64,000 bases of DNA, taken from NCBI RefSeq assembly GCF_000971135.1, contig NZ_BBLW01000008.1, forward strand, positions 152,844 to 216,843, written 5' to 3'. Below are positions 1-12,539 of the stretch, in pieces (positions within the stretch are counted from its first letter, which is position 1; every line of letters begins with the position of its first letter). Under the pieces are notes generated by a model that searched no databases, had not been told where the DNA came from, and was given only the letters and a program-made list of their open reading frames with translations. Both the position numbers and the translations under genes were made by a program. The stretch comes from Demequina phytophila. GTDB lineage: Bacteria > Actinomycetota > Actinomycetes > Actinomycetales > Demequinaceae.

Positions 1-188
1 CCCGTGTAGACGACGATCTGCACCATCCCGAGGAACGGGGCGCCGAGCGTGACGTACGCGGCCGCGAGGCCCACCATCACGAGGACCACGGACATCGCGA
101 CGTGGACGGCCTTGCGGGCGAACAGCAGAGAGAACGCCGGGATCACGGTGATCGCGGCGATGATCCAGAACATGGCGGCGTTGACCAT
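1..188 (-). CDS. nuoJ: NADH-quinone oxidoreductase subunit J (5' part only)
   Basis: Only the first 62 codons are present; the rest lies beyond the left edge of the window. NuoJ is a membrane subunit of respiratory complex I. The visible N-terminus is very hydrophobic and includes the motif AAYVTLGAPFLGMVQIVVYTG, shown here only in part (GAPFLGMVQIVVYTG), which is typical of NuoJ transmembrane helices. The ATG at 186-188 shares one base with the nuoI stop codon (TGATG), so translation is probably coupled. Position directly after nuoI in a nuoA-to-N ordered operon supports the call. Confidence 0.85.
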   Translation of the reverse strand, partial: MVNAAMFWIIAAITVIPAFSLLFARKAVHVAMSVVLVMVGLAAAYVTLGAPFLGMVQIVVYT

Positions 189-865
189 CAGACCGCTGCC
201 TCCTTGTTCTCGGGAAGCGTCGGGTCCTCGGGACGGTGCTCGCGCACCCACTCGACCTGCGACTCGACGGGCTCGGTGACCTCGCCGCGGTAGTACGAGC
301 CGTCGGTGGTGCCGGGCACCATCGGGTGCGGCGCCGCAAGCATGTTCTTGCCCAGGGGCGCGAGCAGGTCCTGCTTCTCGTAGATCAGGCCCTCGCGGGT
401 GGGGCCCGCGAGCTCGTACTCGTTCGTCATCGTGAGGGCGCGCGTGGGGCACGCCTCGATGCACAGCCCGCAGAAGATGCAGCGCAGGTAGTTGATCTGG
501 TAGACGCGGCCGTACCGCTCGCCGGGGCTGACCTGGTGGTCGGGCGTGTTGGAGTCCGCCTCGACGTAGATCGCGTCCGCGGGGCACGCCCACGCGCACA
601 GCTCACAGCCGATGCACTTCTCAAGTCCGTCGGGGTGACGGTTGAGCTGGTGACGGCCGTGGTAGCGCGGCATGGTGGGCACCTTGACCTTGGGGTACTG
701 CTCGGTCACGGTGGGGCGGAAGAAGTTGCGCAGGGACACGCCGAATCCGGCGACGGGCGCGAGCGCCTCGCCGATCGGTCCCTTCTTGGGGAGGTTCGAC
801 TCGAAGGTCTCGCGCTGCGCATCGCGCTCGCGATTGACCTTCCAGACCTCGTCGGACCCGCTCAC
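188..865 (-). CDS. nuoI: NADH-quinone oxidoreductase subunit I
   Basis: A 225-aa peripheral-arm subunit of complex I that carries two [4Fe-4S] clusters passing electrons toward the quinone site. Two ferredoxin-type motifs are visible: [16 protein letters not shown] and, about 40 residues later, [16 protein letters not shown]. The GTG start at 863-865 overlaps the nuoH stop as GTGA, the junction style used throughout this operon. The C-terminal extension after the second cluster motif is Pro/Glu-rich, as in other actinobacterial NuoI proteins. Confidence 0.93.
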   Translation of the reverse strand: MSGSDEVWKVNRERDAQRETFESNLPKKGPIGEALAPVAGFGVSLRNFFRPTVTEQYPKVKVPTMPRYHGRHQLNRHPDGLEKCIGCELCAWACPADAIYVEADSNTPDHQVSPGERYGRVYQINYLRCIFCGLCIEACPTRALTMTNEYELAGPTREGLIYEKQDLLAPLGKNMLAAPHPMVPGTTDGSYYRGEVTEPVESQVEWVREHRPEDPTLPENKEAAV

Positions 866-2196
866 TCGGAGTCCTCCTCTCGTGAACCGACATGCGCCTC
901 GACCGTACGGCCCGAGCGCGGGGAGGGGGGCAGCACCTGGTGCGGCAGCGGCGGCACGGGGTAGCCGCCGGCGAACGCGTCGAGCACCTCGGGCTCGACG
1001 TCCTCGCGCGGCTCCTCGTCCTTCGCCGCGGCGTCGGAGATGAAGCTCCACACCGCGACCACCAGCAGGATCGCGATGACTCCGGCGACGGCGTCGAAGA
1101 CGTTGAGGTCGCGACCGAAGTGGTCGAACGTGGCGCGACCGACGGCGAAGAACACCAGCCAGCCCAGACCCACCGGGATGAGGATCTTCCAGCCGAACTT
1201 CATGAACTGGTCGTAGCGGAAGCGCAGCACCGAGCCGCGGATCCACACGAACACGAACATCAGCAGCCAGATCTTCAGGATCAGCCAGATGGGCGGGAAG
1301 ATGCCGCTGTTGAGGAAGTCGGCACCGGCCCAGGACGCGGGCCACGGCGCACGCCAGCCGCCCAGGAACAGCGTCGACGCGACGGCGGAGACGTTGATCA
1401 TGTTCATGTACTCCGCGAGGAAGAACCACGCGAACTTCATGGACGAGTACTCGGTCATGAAGCCGGCGACCAGCTCACCCTCGGCCTCGGGGAGGTCGAA
1501 GGGCAGGCGGTTGGTCTCGCCGACCATGGAGATGACGTAGAGGATGAACGCCGGGAACAGCGGCCAGATCCACCAGCGGTCGGTCTGCGCCTCCACGATC
1601 CCGGAGGTGCTCATGGTGCCCGACAGCATGAACACGGTCACCAGCGACAGGCCCATGGCGAGCTCGTAGGAGATCACCTGCGCGGTCGAACGGATGGCTC
1701 CCATGAGCGGGTACGTCGAGCCGGAGGCCCAGCCGCCCAGCACGATGCCGTACACGCCGAGCGCGGCGCACGCGAGGATGAACAGCACCGCGACCGAGAA
1801 GTCGGTGAGCTGCAGCGGCGTCGACATGTCCGTGCCGGGGATGTGCGTGACGGGCCCGAAGGGGATCACGGAGAAGATCAGCAGCGCGCAGAACACCGAG
1901 ATCATGGGCGCCGCGATGTACAGCGCCTTCTCCGAGCGGCGGACGGTGATGTCCTCCTTGAACAGCAGCTTCATCGCGTCGGCGACGGACTGCAGCAGGC
2001 CGAACGGACCCAGGCGGTTCGGGCCGGGACGCTCCTGGAGGCGGCCGATCACGCGGCGCTCGAACCACACCGCGAACAGCACGGACGTCAGCAGGAACAC
2101 GACGACGAGGACGGCCTTGACGATCACCAGCCACAGCGGGTCGGCGGCCAGGGCCTCCGCGACGGGGACGTCCGACGTGGACGCGAGGACGTGCAT
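862..2196 (-). CDS. nuoH: NADH-quinone oxidoreductase subunit H
   Basis: A 444-aa multi-spanning membrane subunit that forms the quinone-binding channel of complex I with NuoB and NuoD. The conserved segments [16 protein letters not shown] near the N-terminus and [20 protein letters not shown] in the middle are diagnostic. There are about eight hydrophobic segments. The last ~40 residues are a charged, Pro-rich tail that is longer than in E. coli. The ATG at 2194-2196 overlaps the nuoG stop by one base (TGATG). Confidence 0.95.
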   Translation of the reverse strand: MHVLASTSDVPVAEALAADPLWLVIVKAVLVVVFLLTSVLFAVWFERRVIGRLQERPGPNRLGPFGLLQSVADAMKLLFKEDITVRRSEKALYIAAPMISVFCALLIFSVIPFGPVTHIPGTDMSTPLQLTDFSVAVLFILACAALGVYGIVLGGWASGSTYPLMGAIRSTAQVISYELAMGLSLVTVFMLSGTMSTSGIVEAQTDRWWIWPLFPAFILYVISMVGETNRLPFDLPEAEGELVAGFMTEYSSMKFAWFFLAEYMNMINVSAVASTLFLGGWRAPWPASWAGADFLNSGIFPPIWLILKIWLLMFVFVWIRGSVLRFRYDQFMKFGWKILIPVGLGWLVFFAVGRATFDHFGRDLNVFDAVAGVIAILLVVAVWSFISDAAAKDEEPREDVEPEVLDAFAGGYPVPPLPHQVLPPSPRSGRTVEAHVGSREEDSE

Positions 2197-4675
2197 CACG
2201 CCGCTCCCTTCACCGAGACGACGGCGCCGGCGGACGCGCGCAGGTCGCGCGCCACCCAGGAGCCGGGGGACTTCACGGGCACCCACACCACGCCGTCGAC
2301 CATGTCGGTGACGACGAGCGGCAGCTCGATCGCGCCGGCCTCCGTGGAGACCTCGACGCTCACGGCGTCTCCGAGCGCGGCCGCGGTCGCGGCGGACATG
2401 CGGGCGACGGCGACGCGGCCGGTGCCGGCGAGGTAGGGCTCGCCGTCCTGCAGCGCGCCCTCGTCGACCAGCTGGTGCCAGGTCGCGAGGACCGCGGTGC
2501 CCTTCTTGGCGCGCGGGTTGCGGGCGGCCTTGGCCTTGGGGGCGGCGGGACGCTCCGCGTCGGTCGCGGCGCCCAGGGCCGCGATCTCCGCGTTGACGGC
2601 CTCGACGGTGCCGGTGCCGAGCTCGACGCCCCACTCGCGGGCGAGCAGGTCGAGCACGCGGTGGTCGGACATCGCATCCGTGCGGATCGCCGTCGCGAAC
2701 GAACGCAGGCGGCCCTCCCAGTTGACGAACGTGCCGGACTTCTCCGACGGCGGCGCGACGGGCAGGACCACGTCGGCGGCATCGGCGATCTCGGAACGGC
2801 GCACCTCGAGCGACACCACGAAGCCGGCGCCCTCGAGCGCGGCGGCGACGTCGCCGGTGAGGTCGGAGGCGCTCACGCCGCCGACCACGAGCGCGCCGAT
2901 GGCGCCCTCGGCGGCCGCCGCGAGGATGCCGGCGGTGTCGCGACCCTTCGCGGCGGGGAGCGAGTCGACGCCCCAGGCCTTGGCGACGGCGTCACGGGGA
3001 GCCTTGAGGGCCGCGGTGCGGCCGCCGGGCAGCAGCCCGGGCAGCGCGCCGGCTTCGACGGCGCCGCGCTCGCCGGCGCGGCGCGGGATCCACGCCAGGC
3101 GGGCACCGGTGGACGATGCGACCTCGAGGGCCGCGACGAACGCACCGGGGGCCTCCGCGGCACGCTCGCCGAGCACGACCACAGCGCCGGGCTGGGCCAG
3201 GGCTTCGCGGACGTCCGCGGGAAGGTCGGCCAGCGCCGCGGCCTCGCGGCCGGGGGCCGCCGGCACGAGCGTCGCGCCGAGCTTCTCGGCGCCGCGCGTG
3301 AGGAACGGCGCGACCGTGGCGATCTGCTGACGGCCGAGCGACTTGCGCAGGCGCAGGAAGACCACGCCGCCCTCGTCCTCGGCCTCGAAGCCGACCAGCA
3401 GGACGGCGGGGGCCTTCTCGAGCTCGCCGAAGGTGACGCCCAGGCCGGTGCCGGCGACCTGCGAGCCGAGGAACGCCTGCTCCTCGTCGCTGCCGGTGCG
3501 GGCACGCGAGTCGACGTCGTTGGTGCCGAGCACCACGCGCGCGAACTTCTGGAACGCGTACGCGTCCTCGAGCGTCACCCGGCCGCCGGTCAGGACCGCG
3601 GCGCCCCGGGCATCGTCGCCCTCACCGGAGGTGGCGGCCTTGATGCCGGCCGCCGCGGCGGCGAGCGCCTCGGGCCACGACACCTCGACCAGGTCGCCGT
3701 CCTTGCGGACCAGGGGGCGGGTGAGGCGGTCGGACAGGTTCTGCCACGCGAACGCGAAGCGGTCCTTGTCGGAGATCCAGTCCTCGTTCACCACCGGGTC
3801 GTTGTCCGCGAGGCGGCGGAGGATCTTGCCGCGACGGTGGTCGATGCGGATGGCGGAGCCCGACGAGTCGTGCTCGGAGATGCTCGGCGAGGACACGAGG
3901 TCGAACGGGCGCGAGCGGAAGCGGTACGCGGCGGAGGTCAGGGCGCCCACGGGGCAGATCTGGACCGTGTTGCCGGAGTAGTACGAGGAGAAGGCCTTGC
4001 CGGCCTCGTCGACCGTGGCGGCGCCCACGGGGCGGTAGCCGTCGAAGTCGAGCACGTCCTCGTCGAACGTGCCGATCTGCTGCTGCGCGCCGCGGTTCTG
4101 CAGGTCGATGAACGCGTCGCCCGCGATCTCCTTGGAGAAGCGGGTGCAGCGCTGGCACAGGACGCAGCGCTCGCGGTCGAGCAGGATCTCGGAGCTCAGC
4201 GCGAGCGGCTTCTCGAAGACGCGCTTGACGTCCACGAAGCGGGACTCGGGCCGGCCGTGGCTCATCGCCTGGTTCTGCAGGGGGCACTCGCCACCCTTGT
4301 CGCACACCGGGCAGTCGAGGGGGTGGTTGATGAGCAGCAGCTCCATCACACCCTTCTGGGCGCGGTCGGCTTCCTCGGAGGTGTGCTGCGTGTTCACCAC
4401 CATGCCCTCGGTGACCGTCATGGTGCACGAGGCCTGCGGCTTGGGGAACGCACGCAGGTTGCCGTCGGGGCCAGGCGACGCGACGTCGACCAGGCACTGG
4501 CGGCATGCGCCGGCCGGCTTGAGGGCCGGGTGGTCGCAGAAGCGCGGGATCTCGATGCCCACCTGCTCGGCGGCACGGATGATGAGCGTGCCCTTGGGCA
4601 CGGAGACCTCGGTGCCGTCGATGGTCAGGGTGACGGTGTCGACCACCGCCGCTGCCGGCTTGTCCGCGGTCGCGG

Positions 4676-4679
<4 letters not shown>
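2196..4679 (-). CDS. nuoG: NADH-quinone oxidoreductase subunit G
   Basis: An 827-aa Fe-S subunit of the complex I N-module. An N-terminal [2Fe-2S] ferredoxin domain ([19 protein letters not shown]) is followed by cysteine clusters [13 protein letters not shown] and [10 protein letters not shown]. After these comes a molybdopterin-oxidoreductase-like domain, which is catalytically inert in this family. The C-terminal half is Ala-rich and less conserved, as usual for actinobacterial NuoG. The ATG at 4677-4679 overlaps the nuoF stop as ATGA, implying coupled translation. Confidence 0.95.
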
Positions 4680-6000
<1,321 letters not shown>

Positions 6001-6004
<4 letters not shown>

Positions 6005-6657
6005 TTGGCGCCCTCCGTCCAGCCCTGGCCCTTCGCGGCCTCGAGACCCGCGAGGGTCGCCGTGCCGGCGCCCTGGTCCTCGTCCGCGCGGCCGTCCTCG
6101 AAGCCCGCGAGCACGCGCGAGACCTGCGTGAACGAGCACACCTTCGCCGGTCCGCGGCTCGGGGCGACGTCCTTGCCCGCGCGGAGGTCGTCGACCACCT
6201 GCTTGGCGGATTCGGGGGTCTGGTTGTCGAAGAACTCCCAGTTGACCATCATCACGGGCGCGTAGTCGCACGCGGCGTTGCACTCGAGACGCTCGAGGGT
6301 GATCTTCCCGTCCTCGGTGGTCTCGTCGTGACCCACGCCCACGTGCTCGGACAGCTCGTCCCAGATGCGGTCGCCGCCCATGACGGCGCACAGCGTGTTG
6401 GTGCAGACGCCCACCTGGTACTCGCCGTTGGGACGGCGCTTGTACTGCGTGTAGAACGTCGCGACGGCGGACACCTCGGCGGCGGTCAGCTCGAGCTGCT
6501 CGGCGCAGAACTGGATGCCGTCGGGGCTCACGAAGCCGTCGACGGACTGCACCAGGTGCAGCATCGGCAGCAGCGCGGAGCGCTTGACGGGGTAGCGGGC
6601 GATGATCGCGGCCGCGTCCTCGGTCAGGGATACGAGGGTGGTCTCGTCATAGGTCAT
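6001..6657 (-). CDS. nuoE: NADH-quinone oxidoreductase subunit E
   Basis: A 218-aa thioredoxin-fold [2Fe-2S] subunit of the NADH dehydrogenase module. The four cluster cysteines are seen in [14 protein letters not shown] and [13 protein letters not shown]. About 45 residues beyond the usual end form an Ala/Gly-rich tail, common in actinobacteria. The ATG at 6655-6657 overlaps the nuoD stop (ATGA). Confidence 0.94.
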
Positions 6658-7997
6658 CGGTCGACGCCTCCCAGCACCATGTCGATCGTGGCGATCGCCA
6701 CCACGACATCGGCGACCTGGCCACCCTCGGTGAGGATGCCCAGCGCCTGCAGGTTGTTGAATCCGGGGTCACGGAAGTGCGCGCGCCAGGGCTTGGTGCC
6801 GCCGTCGGACACCAGGTGGACGCCGAGCAGGCCCTTGGGGCCCTCGATCGCCGAGTACACCTGGCCCGCGGGGACCTTGAAGCCCTCGGTCACGAGCTTG
6901 AAGTGGTGGATGAGCGACTCCATCGACTCGCCCATGATGTGGCGGATGTGGTCGAGCGAGTTGCCCTGGCCGTCGGAGCCGACGGACAGCTGCGCGGGCC
7001 ACGCGATCTTCTTGTCCGCGACCATGACGGGCTGGCCCTCGGTCTGCTCGAGGCGGTCGGCGCACTGCGCGACGATCTTGAGCGACTCGTAGCACTCCTC
7101 GAGGCGCAGCACCACGCGCGAGTACGCGTCGGCGTCGGTCGAGGTGGGGACCTGGAAGTCGTAGGTCTCGTAGCCGAAGTACGGGTCCGCCTTGCGGACG
7201 TCGTACGGCAGGCCGGCGGACCGCAGGATCGGGCCGGTGATGCCCAGCGCCATGCAGCCCGCGAGGTCGAGGTTCGCGACGCCCTTGAGGCGACCCTTGA
7301 AGATCGGGTTCTCGAGCTGGAGGTCCGCGAGCTCGTCGAGCTTCTGCTTGATCTGCGGGATCACCTTGCGGATGAGCGCGACGGCGTCCTCGGGAGCGTC
7401 CTGGGCGACGCCGCCCGGGCGGATGTACGCGTTGTTGGTGCGCAGGCCGGAGATGTTCTCGATGACGCGGAACGTGTCCTCGCGCGCGATGAACGCGGTG
7501 GTCATGACCGTGGTCGCGCCCATCTCGTTGCCGCCGGTGCCGATGGCGACGAGGTGCGAGCCGATGCGGGTGAGCTCGAGCATGAGCACACGCAGGATGT
7601 TCGCGCGCTCGGGGACGTCGTCCGTGATTCCGAGCAGCTTCTCGATGCCCATGCAGTACACGGCCTCCTGCGACATGGACGCGACATAGTCCATGCGGGT
7701 GCAGAAGGTCACGCCCTGGGTCCAGGTGCGGTACTCCATGTTCTTCTCGATGCCGGTGTGGAGGTAGCCGATGCCGGCGCGGGTCTCGGTCACCACCTCG
7801 CCCTCGAGCTCGAGCATGACGCGCAGCACGCCGTGGGTGGACGGGTGCTGGGGGCCCATGTTGACCACGATGCGCTGCTGCGCGAGGCGGGCGGCCTCGT
7901 CCGCGATGTCGGACCAGTCGCCGCCGTAGGCGCTGTACTCGGGGGCGTCGGGGTCCTCGACGAACGCGCCGGTCGCGTGGGGTGCAGTCTGGGTCAT
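6654..7997 (-). CDS. nuoD: NADH-quinone oxidoreductase subunit D
   Basis: A 447-aa 49-kDa-type subunit, related to [NiFe]-hydrogenase large subunits, that lines the menaquinone site. Conserved segments include [14 protein letters not shown] near residue 46 and [16 protein letters not shown], plus the C-terminal [11 protein letters not shown]. It is a separate gene, not fused to nuoC as in enterobacteria. The ATG at 7995-7997 overlaps the nuoC stop (ATGA). Confidence 0.95.
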   Translation of the reverse strand: MTQTAPHATGAFVEDPDAPEYSAYGGDWSDIADEAARLAQQRIVVNMGPQHPSTHGVLRVMLELEGEVVTETRAGIGYLHTGIEKNMEYRTWTQGVTFCTRMDYVASMSQEAVYCMGIEKLLGITDDVPERANILRVLMLELTRIGSHLVAIGTGGNEMGATTVMTTAFIAREDTFRVIENISGLRTNNAYIRPGGVAQDAPEDAVALIRKVIPQIKQKLDELADLQLENPIFKGRLKGVANLDLAGCMALGITGPILRSAGLPYDVRKADPYFGYETYDFQVPTSTDADAYSRVVLRLEECYESLKIVAQCADRLEQTEGQPVMVADKKIAWPAQLSVGSDGQGNSLDHIRHIMGESMESLIHHFKLVTEGFKVPAGQVYSAIEGPKGLLGVHLVSDGGTKPWRAHFRDPGFNNLQALGILTEGGQVADVVVAIATIDMVLGGVDR

Positions 7998-8710
7998 CGG
8001 TACTGCCTCCGGTTGTCGGGCGAGGGGATCTCCGCGCCCTTGTACTCCACAGGGATGCCGCCGAGCGGGTAGTCCTTGCGCTGCGGGTGGCCTACCCAGT
8101 CGTCGGGCATCTCGATGCGGGCGAGCGACGGGTGGCCGTCGAACACGATGCCGAAGAAGTCCCAGGTCTCGCGCTCGTGCCAGTTGTTCATCGGGTAGAT
8201 GCCGGTGAGGGAGGGGATGTGCGGGTCCTGCTCCGACACGGCGACCTCGACGCGGAGGCGGCGGTTGTGCGTGAGGGACTGCATCGGGTAGACGGCGTGG
8301 AGCTCGCGGCCCTGGTCCGCCGGGTAGTGGACGCCGGACACGCCGAGGCACATCTCGAAGCGGAGGTCCTGGTCGTCGCGGAGGTGCTGGGCGACGGCGG
8401 GCAGGTGCTCGCGCGCGACGTACAGCGTGAGCTCGCCGCGGTCGACCACCACGTGCTCGATGGCCGCGTCCGCGTCCGCGCCGAGCAGCTCCTCGAGGAC
8501 GTCCACGACGCCGTCGAACCACTCGCCGTAGGGGCGCTCGGTGGCGCCGGGCATCTCCACGGGCTCGACCAGGAGGTCGTAGCCGGAGGTGTCGCCCTGT
8601 GCGCCGAACATGCCCTCGCGGACGTTGATCAGCGTGATGGTCTCGCGCTCGCCGGGCTGGAGGCCGCCCTGGGCGTCGCCGGTGCCGGTGAGGTCCTGGG
8701 ACTCGCTCAA
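7994..8710 (-). CDS. nuoC: NADH-quinone oxidoreductase subunit C
   Basis: A 238-aa 30-kDa-type subunit connecting NuoD and NuoB. The diagnostic block [13 protein letters not shown] and the following [18 protein letters not shown] are present near the C-terminus. I chose the TTG at 8708-8710, which overlaps the nuoB stop (TTGA), because this matches the overlaps elsewhere in the operon; a downstream start is possible. The first ~40 residues are weakly conserved. Confidence 0.9.
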   Translation of the reverse strand: MSESQDLTGTGDAQGGLQPGERETITLINVREGMFGAQGDTSGYDLLVEPVEMPGATERPYGEWFDGVVDVLEELLGADADAAIEHVVVDRGELTLYVAREHLPAVAQHLRDDQDLRFEMCLGVSGVHYPADQGRELHAVYPMQSLTHNRRLRVEVAVSEQDPHIPSLTGIYPMNNWHERETWDFFGIVFDGHPSLARIEMPDDWVGHPQRKDYPLGGIPVEYKGAEIPSPDNRRQYR

Positions 8711-9258
8711 CGCAGCAGACCCTTCATGTCGGAGGTGGGGGTCGCGGAGAGCGCGGCGGCCTCGGCGGCGGCGGCGATCTCGCGGCGGTTGCGGCCCATG
8801 GGGGTCTCGCGGACCTGCTTCTGCAGCTCGAGGAGCGCGTTGAGCAGCATCTCGGGGCGCGGCGGGCAGCCCGGCAGGTAGATGTCCACGGGGACCACGT
8901 GGTCGACCCCCTGGACGATCGCGTAGTTGTTGAACATGCCGCCCGACGAGGCGCACACGCCCATCGAGAGGACCCACTTGGGCTCGGCCATCTGGTCGTA
9001 GACCTGGCGGACGATGGGCGCCATCTTGTTGGACACGCGGCCCGCGACGATCATCATGTCGGCCTGGCGCGGCGAGCCGCGGAAGACCTCGGAGCCCATG
9101 CGCGAGATGTCGAAGCGCGGGGTGCCCGTCGCCATCATCTCGATCGCGCAGCAGGCGAGGCCGAAGGTGGCCGGCCAGAGGGATCCCGCCCGCATGAAGC
9201 CGACGAAGTCCTCGACCATGCCCAGCATGAACGGAGGTGCGCTCTCTTCAATACCCAT
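8707..9258 (-). CDS. nuoB: NADH-quinone oxidoreductase subunit B
   Basis: A 183-aa subunit holding the terminal N2 [4Fe-4S] cluster that reduces menaquinone. The adjacent-cysteine motif LACCAIEMM is followed by [13 protein letters not shown] and [12 protein letters not shown], giving all cluster ligands. The length is normal. The ATG at 9256-9258 lies three bases after the nuoA stop. Confidence 0.95.
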   Translation of the reverse strand: MGIEESAPPFMLGMVEDFVGFMRAGSLWPATFGLACCAIEMMATGTPRFDISRMGSEVFRGSPRQADMMIVAGRVSNKMAPIVRQVYDQMAEPKWVLSMGVCASSGGMFNNYAIVQGVDHVVPVDIYLPGCPPRPEMLLNALLELQKQVRETPMGRNRREIAAAAEAAALSATPTSDMKGLLR

Positions 9259-9261
9259 AAG

Positions 9262-9621
9262 TCAGTCCCACTCGAATCCGCCGCGGCGCCACTCGTACAC
9301 GAAGGGGATCGTGATGAGGGCGAGGAAGGTCATGATCGCGATCAGCCCGAACCAGCCGAGCGCATCGTGCGCGATCGCCCAGGGGTAGAGGAACACGACC
9401 TCGATGTCGAAGATGATGAAGGTCATCGCGACCAGGTAGTACTTGATCGGGACGCGTCCGCCGCCGGCGGCGCCCGGGGTGGGCTGCAGGCCGGACTCGT
9501 ACTGGTCGAGCTTGGCGGCGTTCGCGCGCTTGGGTCCCAGGATGGAGCTGACGAACAGGCCGGCGCCTGCGAGCAGCCCCGCGATCACCATCATCACGAT
9601 GATCGGCACGTACGGATTCAC
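9262..9621 (-). CDS. nuoA: NADH-quinone oxidoreductase subunit A
   Basis: A 119-aa small membrane subunit and the first gene of the leftward nuo operon. Three hydrophobic helices and the conserved loop [20 protein letters not shown] are visible. A GGAAGG ribosome-binding site lies about 10 nt before the GTG start. The operon promoter should lie in the 40 bp between this gene and the upstream reductase gene, or transcription may read through from that gene. Confidence 0.94.
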   Translation of the reverse strand: MNPYVPIIVMMVIAGLLAGAGLFVSSILGPKRANAAKLDQYESGLQPTPGAAGGGRVPIKYYLVAMTFIIFDIEVVFLYPWAIAHDALGWFGLIAIMTFLALITIPFVYEWRRGGFEWD

Positions 9622-9661
9622 CGGGAGTTTCCTTCCGTCTTCATCGAGGTCGCGGACGCCC

Positions 9662-10957
9662 TCAGGCCGCGGGGGCGACCCTCGTCAGGGCGGCGAGCAG
9701 CTTGTCAGCCCAGTTCCCGCCACGAGGCTCGTACACATCTGCCAGCAGTCTAGACGTGAATTCCATGACCAAAGGACTAGGAAGACCGTAACGGGTGCAC
9801 ACCTTCATCACGGTCGGATGCTCGACCAGCGAGGCGAAGATGCGCCCGAGGGAGTAGTACCCGCCCAGGTCGTCCTTCATCATCCGCGCGTACGCCGCGA
9901 GGGCCGCCTCGCGGTCCCGCGCGCCGGTTGCGTCACGCGATGCCACGGCTGCCTCGGTCGCGCGGCGCGCCGCCTGCATGGCGTACGCGATGCCCTCGCC
10001 GTTGAACGGGTTGACCATGCCGCCCGAGTCGCCGACGAGCATCATGCCAGGCACGTAGTGGGGCTGCCGGTTGAACGCCATCGGGATGGCGGCGCCCTTG
10101 ATGTCGCCCACCTGCTCTCCCAGCTCCCAGTCCTCGGCCGAGTGGTCGAGCCAGTCGCGCAGCAGTGCGCGGTGGTCGAGCTTGGGCGGCGTGCCCTTCG
10201 CGCTCAGCGTGCCGAGACCCACGTTGGCGGTGCCGTCGCCCAGCGGGAAGATCCAGCCGTAGCCCGGCAGGAGGTTCGACGCGCCGCGCTCGCCGTCCCA
10301 GATCTCCAGGTGGCCCTCCATCCACTCCTCGTCGTGGCGGGGGGTGGTGAAGTACGTGCGGACGGCGACGCCGAGCGGCCGGTTGTCCTTGCGCTCGATC
10401 CCCATGCCGAGCGCGAGGCGGGCGCTCACGCCGTCGGCGGCGATGACCAGGGGGGCGCGGAACTCGACGGGGTCGCCCACCTTGCGGCCGCGCTCGTCGG
10501 TCTCGCGGGCGACCACGCCGACCACCCTGCCACCGCCAGCGTGCCCGGCCTGGCGCTCGTCGCGGAGCACGGACTCGACGTGCCAGCCCTCGCGGACGTC
10601 CGCGCCGCCGGCCCGTGCGTGGTCCGCGAGGCGCTTGTCGAACGCGGCGCGCGGCAGGGACAGCCCGTAGTTCGGGAAGCTCTCCAGGTCGTGCCACGGG
10701 AACTCGAGGCGGTGCCCGCCTCCGACCATGCGCAGGCCGTGGTTGGGGATCCACCCCTCCTCGCGCGGCGTGGGCAGCCCGATGAGGTCGATCTCGCGCA
10801 CCGCGCGGGGCGTGAGGCCGTCGCCGCACACCTTCTCCCGCGGGAACCTCGACTTCTCGAGGGCGATCACGTCGAAGCCCTCGACGGCGAGGTAGCGGGC
10901 GGCGGCGGCCCCTCCGGGCCCCGCCCCGATCACGATGACATCGGCCTCAGTACGCAC
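9662..10957 (-). CDS. geranylgeranyl reductase family FAD oxidoreductase (MenJ-like)
   Basis: A 431-aa flavoprotein. The N-terminal FAD-binding motif DVIVIGAGPGGAAAARYLA is followed by EKSRFPREKVCGDGLTPRAV and a downstream GDSGGMVNPFNGEGIAYAM, both typical of geranylgeranyl reductases. In mycobacteria a homologue (MenJ) saturates one isoprene unit of menaquinone. The position between nuo and men genes makes that role likely here, but this is inferred from context; a carotenoid or phytyl role cannot be excluded. The GTG start at 10955-10957 places the FAD motif near the N-terminus. Confidence 0.82.
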   Translation of the reverse strand: MRTEADVIVIGAGPGGAAAARYLAVEGFDVIALEKSRFPREKVCGDGLTPRAVREIDLIGLPTPREEGWIPNHGLRMVGGGHRLEFPWHDLESFPNYGLSLPRAAFDKRLADHARAGGADVREGWHVESVLRDERQAGHAGGGRVVGVVARETDERGRKVGDPVEFRAPLVIAADGVSARLALGMGIERKDNRPLGVAVRTYFTTPRHDEEWMEGHLEIWDGERGASNLLPGYGWIFPLGDGTANVGLGTLSAKGTPPKLDHRALLRDWLDHSAEDWELGEQVGDIKGAAIPMAFNRQPHYVPGMMLVGDSGGMVNPFNGEGIAYAMQAARRATEAAVASRDATGARDREAALAAYARMMKDDLGGYYSLGRIFASLVEHPTVMKVCTRYGLPSPLVMEFTSRLLADVYEPRGGNWADKLLAALTRVAPAA

Positions 10958-11019
10958 CCGACAAGGGTAGGTGCACGCGCGGGGTGCTCCGCACGGACGA
11001 ACTCGCCTGCCGACCGCGC

Positions 11020-11110
11020 TCCACACGGATGCTGCAACTGCAGACGGCCTGGTCGACGTTTGCGGAAACAGATGCAGCGATAGAACGATTCATGCGGCGA
11101 AGCGTGTGGA
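11020..11110. repeat. 91-bp dispersed repeat with TCCACAC/GTGTGGA ends, copy A
   Basis: Starts with TCCACAC and ends with GTGTGGA. An internal CTGCAACTGCAG segment is shared with copies at 14521-14611 (inverted) and 38585-38676. It lies in the divergent gap between the MenJ-like and alditol oxidase genes. Flanking bases extend the terminal inverted repeat (CGACC...GGTCG). No coding capacity is evident. Confidence 0.75.
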
Positions 11111-11203
11111 ACGTGGTCGACGGCACACGTCGCGAAGGTCACGGCGGGGGCACGATGCGCGCGTGACCACCGCATCGTCCCCCCTGGTGGGTACGGTGAC
11201 GGT

Positions 11204-12478
11204 ATGAGCGACGCGGGCGTCACCTGGGCGGGGACCTACAGCTTCCGGGCGGAACGGCTGGTGGAGGCGACCACCGTCGACGACGTGCGGCGGGCGGTTC
11301 GCCAGGCACCGGGCCGCGTGAAGGCGCTGGGCACGCGGCACAGCTTCAACGACATCGCGGACACCGACGGCACGCTCGTCAGCGTGACGGGCATCGAGGG
11401 CGCGCCGCTGATCGACCTCACCAGCCCCTCCACCCCCACGGTGAACGCGCCCGCAGGCATGCGCTACGGCGTGCTGGGACGCTGGCTGCAGCAGCGCGGA
11501 TGGGCGCTGCACAACACGGGGTCGCTCCCCCACATCTCCGTGGCGGGCGCGACCGCGACAGGCACGCACGGATCGGGGGCGCGCAACGGCTGCCAGTCGA
11601 CCGCCCTGTCGCGGATCGAGTACGTCGGCGCGGACGGCAAGCAGCACACGGCGCGCGCGGGTCAGCCCGGCTTCGAGGGGCTCGCGGTCGGGCTGGGCGC
11701 GTACGGGATCATCACGGAGGTGACGCTGGGCATCCAGCCCACGTACGACATCCGGCAGGACGTCTACACGGGCATGCCGTGGGAGCACCTGTTGTCCGAG
11801 ACGCCCGCGATCCTCGCGGACGCGTACTCGGTGTCGATCTTCACCACGTGGACCGAGCCCACCGTGCAGCAGATCTGGCGCAAGAGCGGCGTGGGTCTCG
11901 ACAAGACCCCGCCCGAGGAGTGGCACGGCGCGGTCCGCAGCCCGGCATCCGACGCGCGCCTCGTGGACGGCGACCCCGACGCGCTCACGCCGCAGGGCGG
12001 TGAGCCCGGGCCGTGGATCGATCGTCTCCCCCACTTCCGGCTGACCCACACCCCGTCGAACGGGGCGGAGATCCAGACCGAGTACTTCGTGCCCATGGAG
12101 GTCGCGGGCGAGGCGCTCGCCGCGGTGCGCGCGCTCGGCGACCTCATCACCCCGCTGCTGCTGGTCTCCGAGTTGCGCGCGGTCGCGGCGGACGACCTGT
12201 GGCTCTCGGGCGCCTACGGCCGCGACACCCTTGCGATCCACTTCACCTGGGCGCTCGAGCCGGACGCGGTGCGGGCGGTGCTGCCCGAGATCGAGCGCGC
12301 GCTCGCGCCGTTCGACGCGCGGCCCCACTGGGGCAAGTGGCACGCGTTCACCGCCGCGGACATCGCCCGCGTGCACCCGCGGATCGCCGACGCGCGGGAG
12401 CTGTTCGAGTCGCTCGACCCCGATGGGCGGTTCGTCAACGACTACCTGGTGCGCGCCGGCGTGCGCGACGCCAGGTGA
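11204..12478 (+). CDS. alditol oxidase-like FAD-linked oxidase
   Basis: A 424-aa protein of the vanillyl-alcohol-oxidase/PCMH flavoprotein family. The covalent FAD-attachment motif GTRHSFNDIA lies near residues 43-52, and the second FAD segment GSLPHISVAGATATGTHGSG near 105-125. The C-terminus has HWGKWHAF. These match streptomycete alditol (xylitol/sorbitol) oxidase and related D-arabinono-1,4-lactone oxidases, which reduce O2 to H2O2 while oxidising the polyol. The precise substrate is not readable. The gene is transcribed divergently from the menJ-like gene, and a GGTGACGG sequence precedes the ATG. Confidence 0.82.
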   Translation: MSDAGVTWAGTYSFRAERLVEATTVDDVRRAVRQAPGRVKALGTRHSFNDIADTDGTLVSVTGIEGAPLIDLTSPSTPTVNAPAGMRYGVLGRWLQQRGWALHNTGSLPHISVAGATATGTHGSGARNGCQSTALSRIEYVGADGKQHTARAGQPGFEGLAVGLGAYGIITEVTLGIQPTYDIRQDVYTGMPWEHLLSETPAILADAYSVSIFTTWTEPTVQQIWRKSGVGLDKTPPEEWHGAVRSPASDARLVDGDPDALTPQGGEPGPWIDRLPHFRLTHTPSNGAEIQTEYFVPMEVAGEALAAVRALGDLITPLLLVSELRAVAADDLWLSGAYGRDTLAIHFTWALEPDAVRAVLPEIERALAPFDARPHWGKWHAFTAADIARVHPRIADARELFESLDPDGRFVNDYLVRAGVRDAR

Positions 12479-12539
12479 CGCGGGGGCGGCCGCCCGGCCC
12501 GCGCATCGTCCCCCCGGAGAACGGCCCTACTGTGGAGGC

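Noticed and set aside
892..2436. Long plus-strand frame (514 codons) opposite nuoI, nuoH and nuoG
   Set aside because: It is an antisense shadow of the nuo genes created by high GC. The sequence is Arg/His/Glu-rich with no family resemblance, while the minus strand holds clear complex I subunits.
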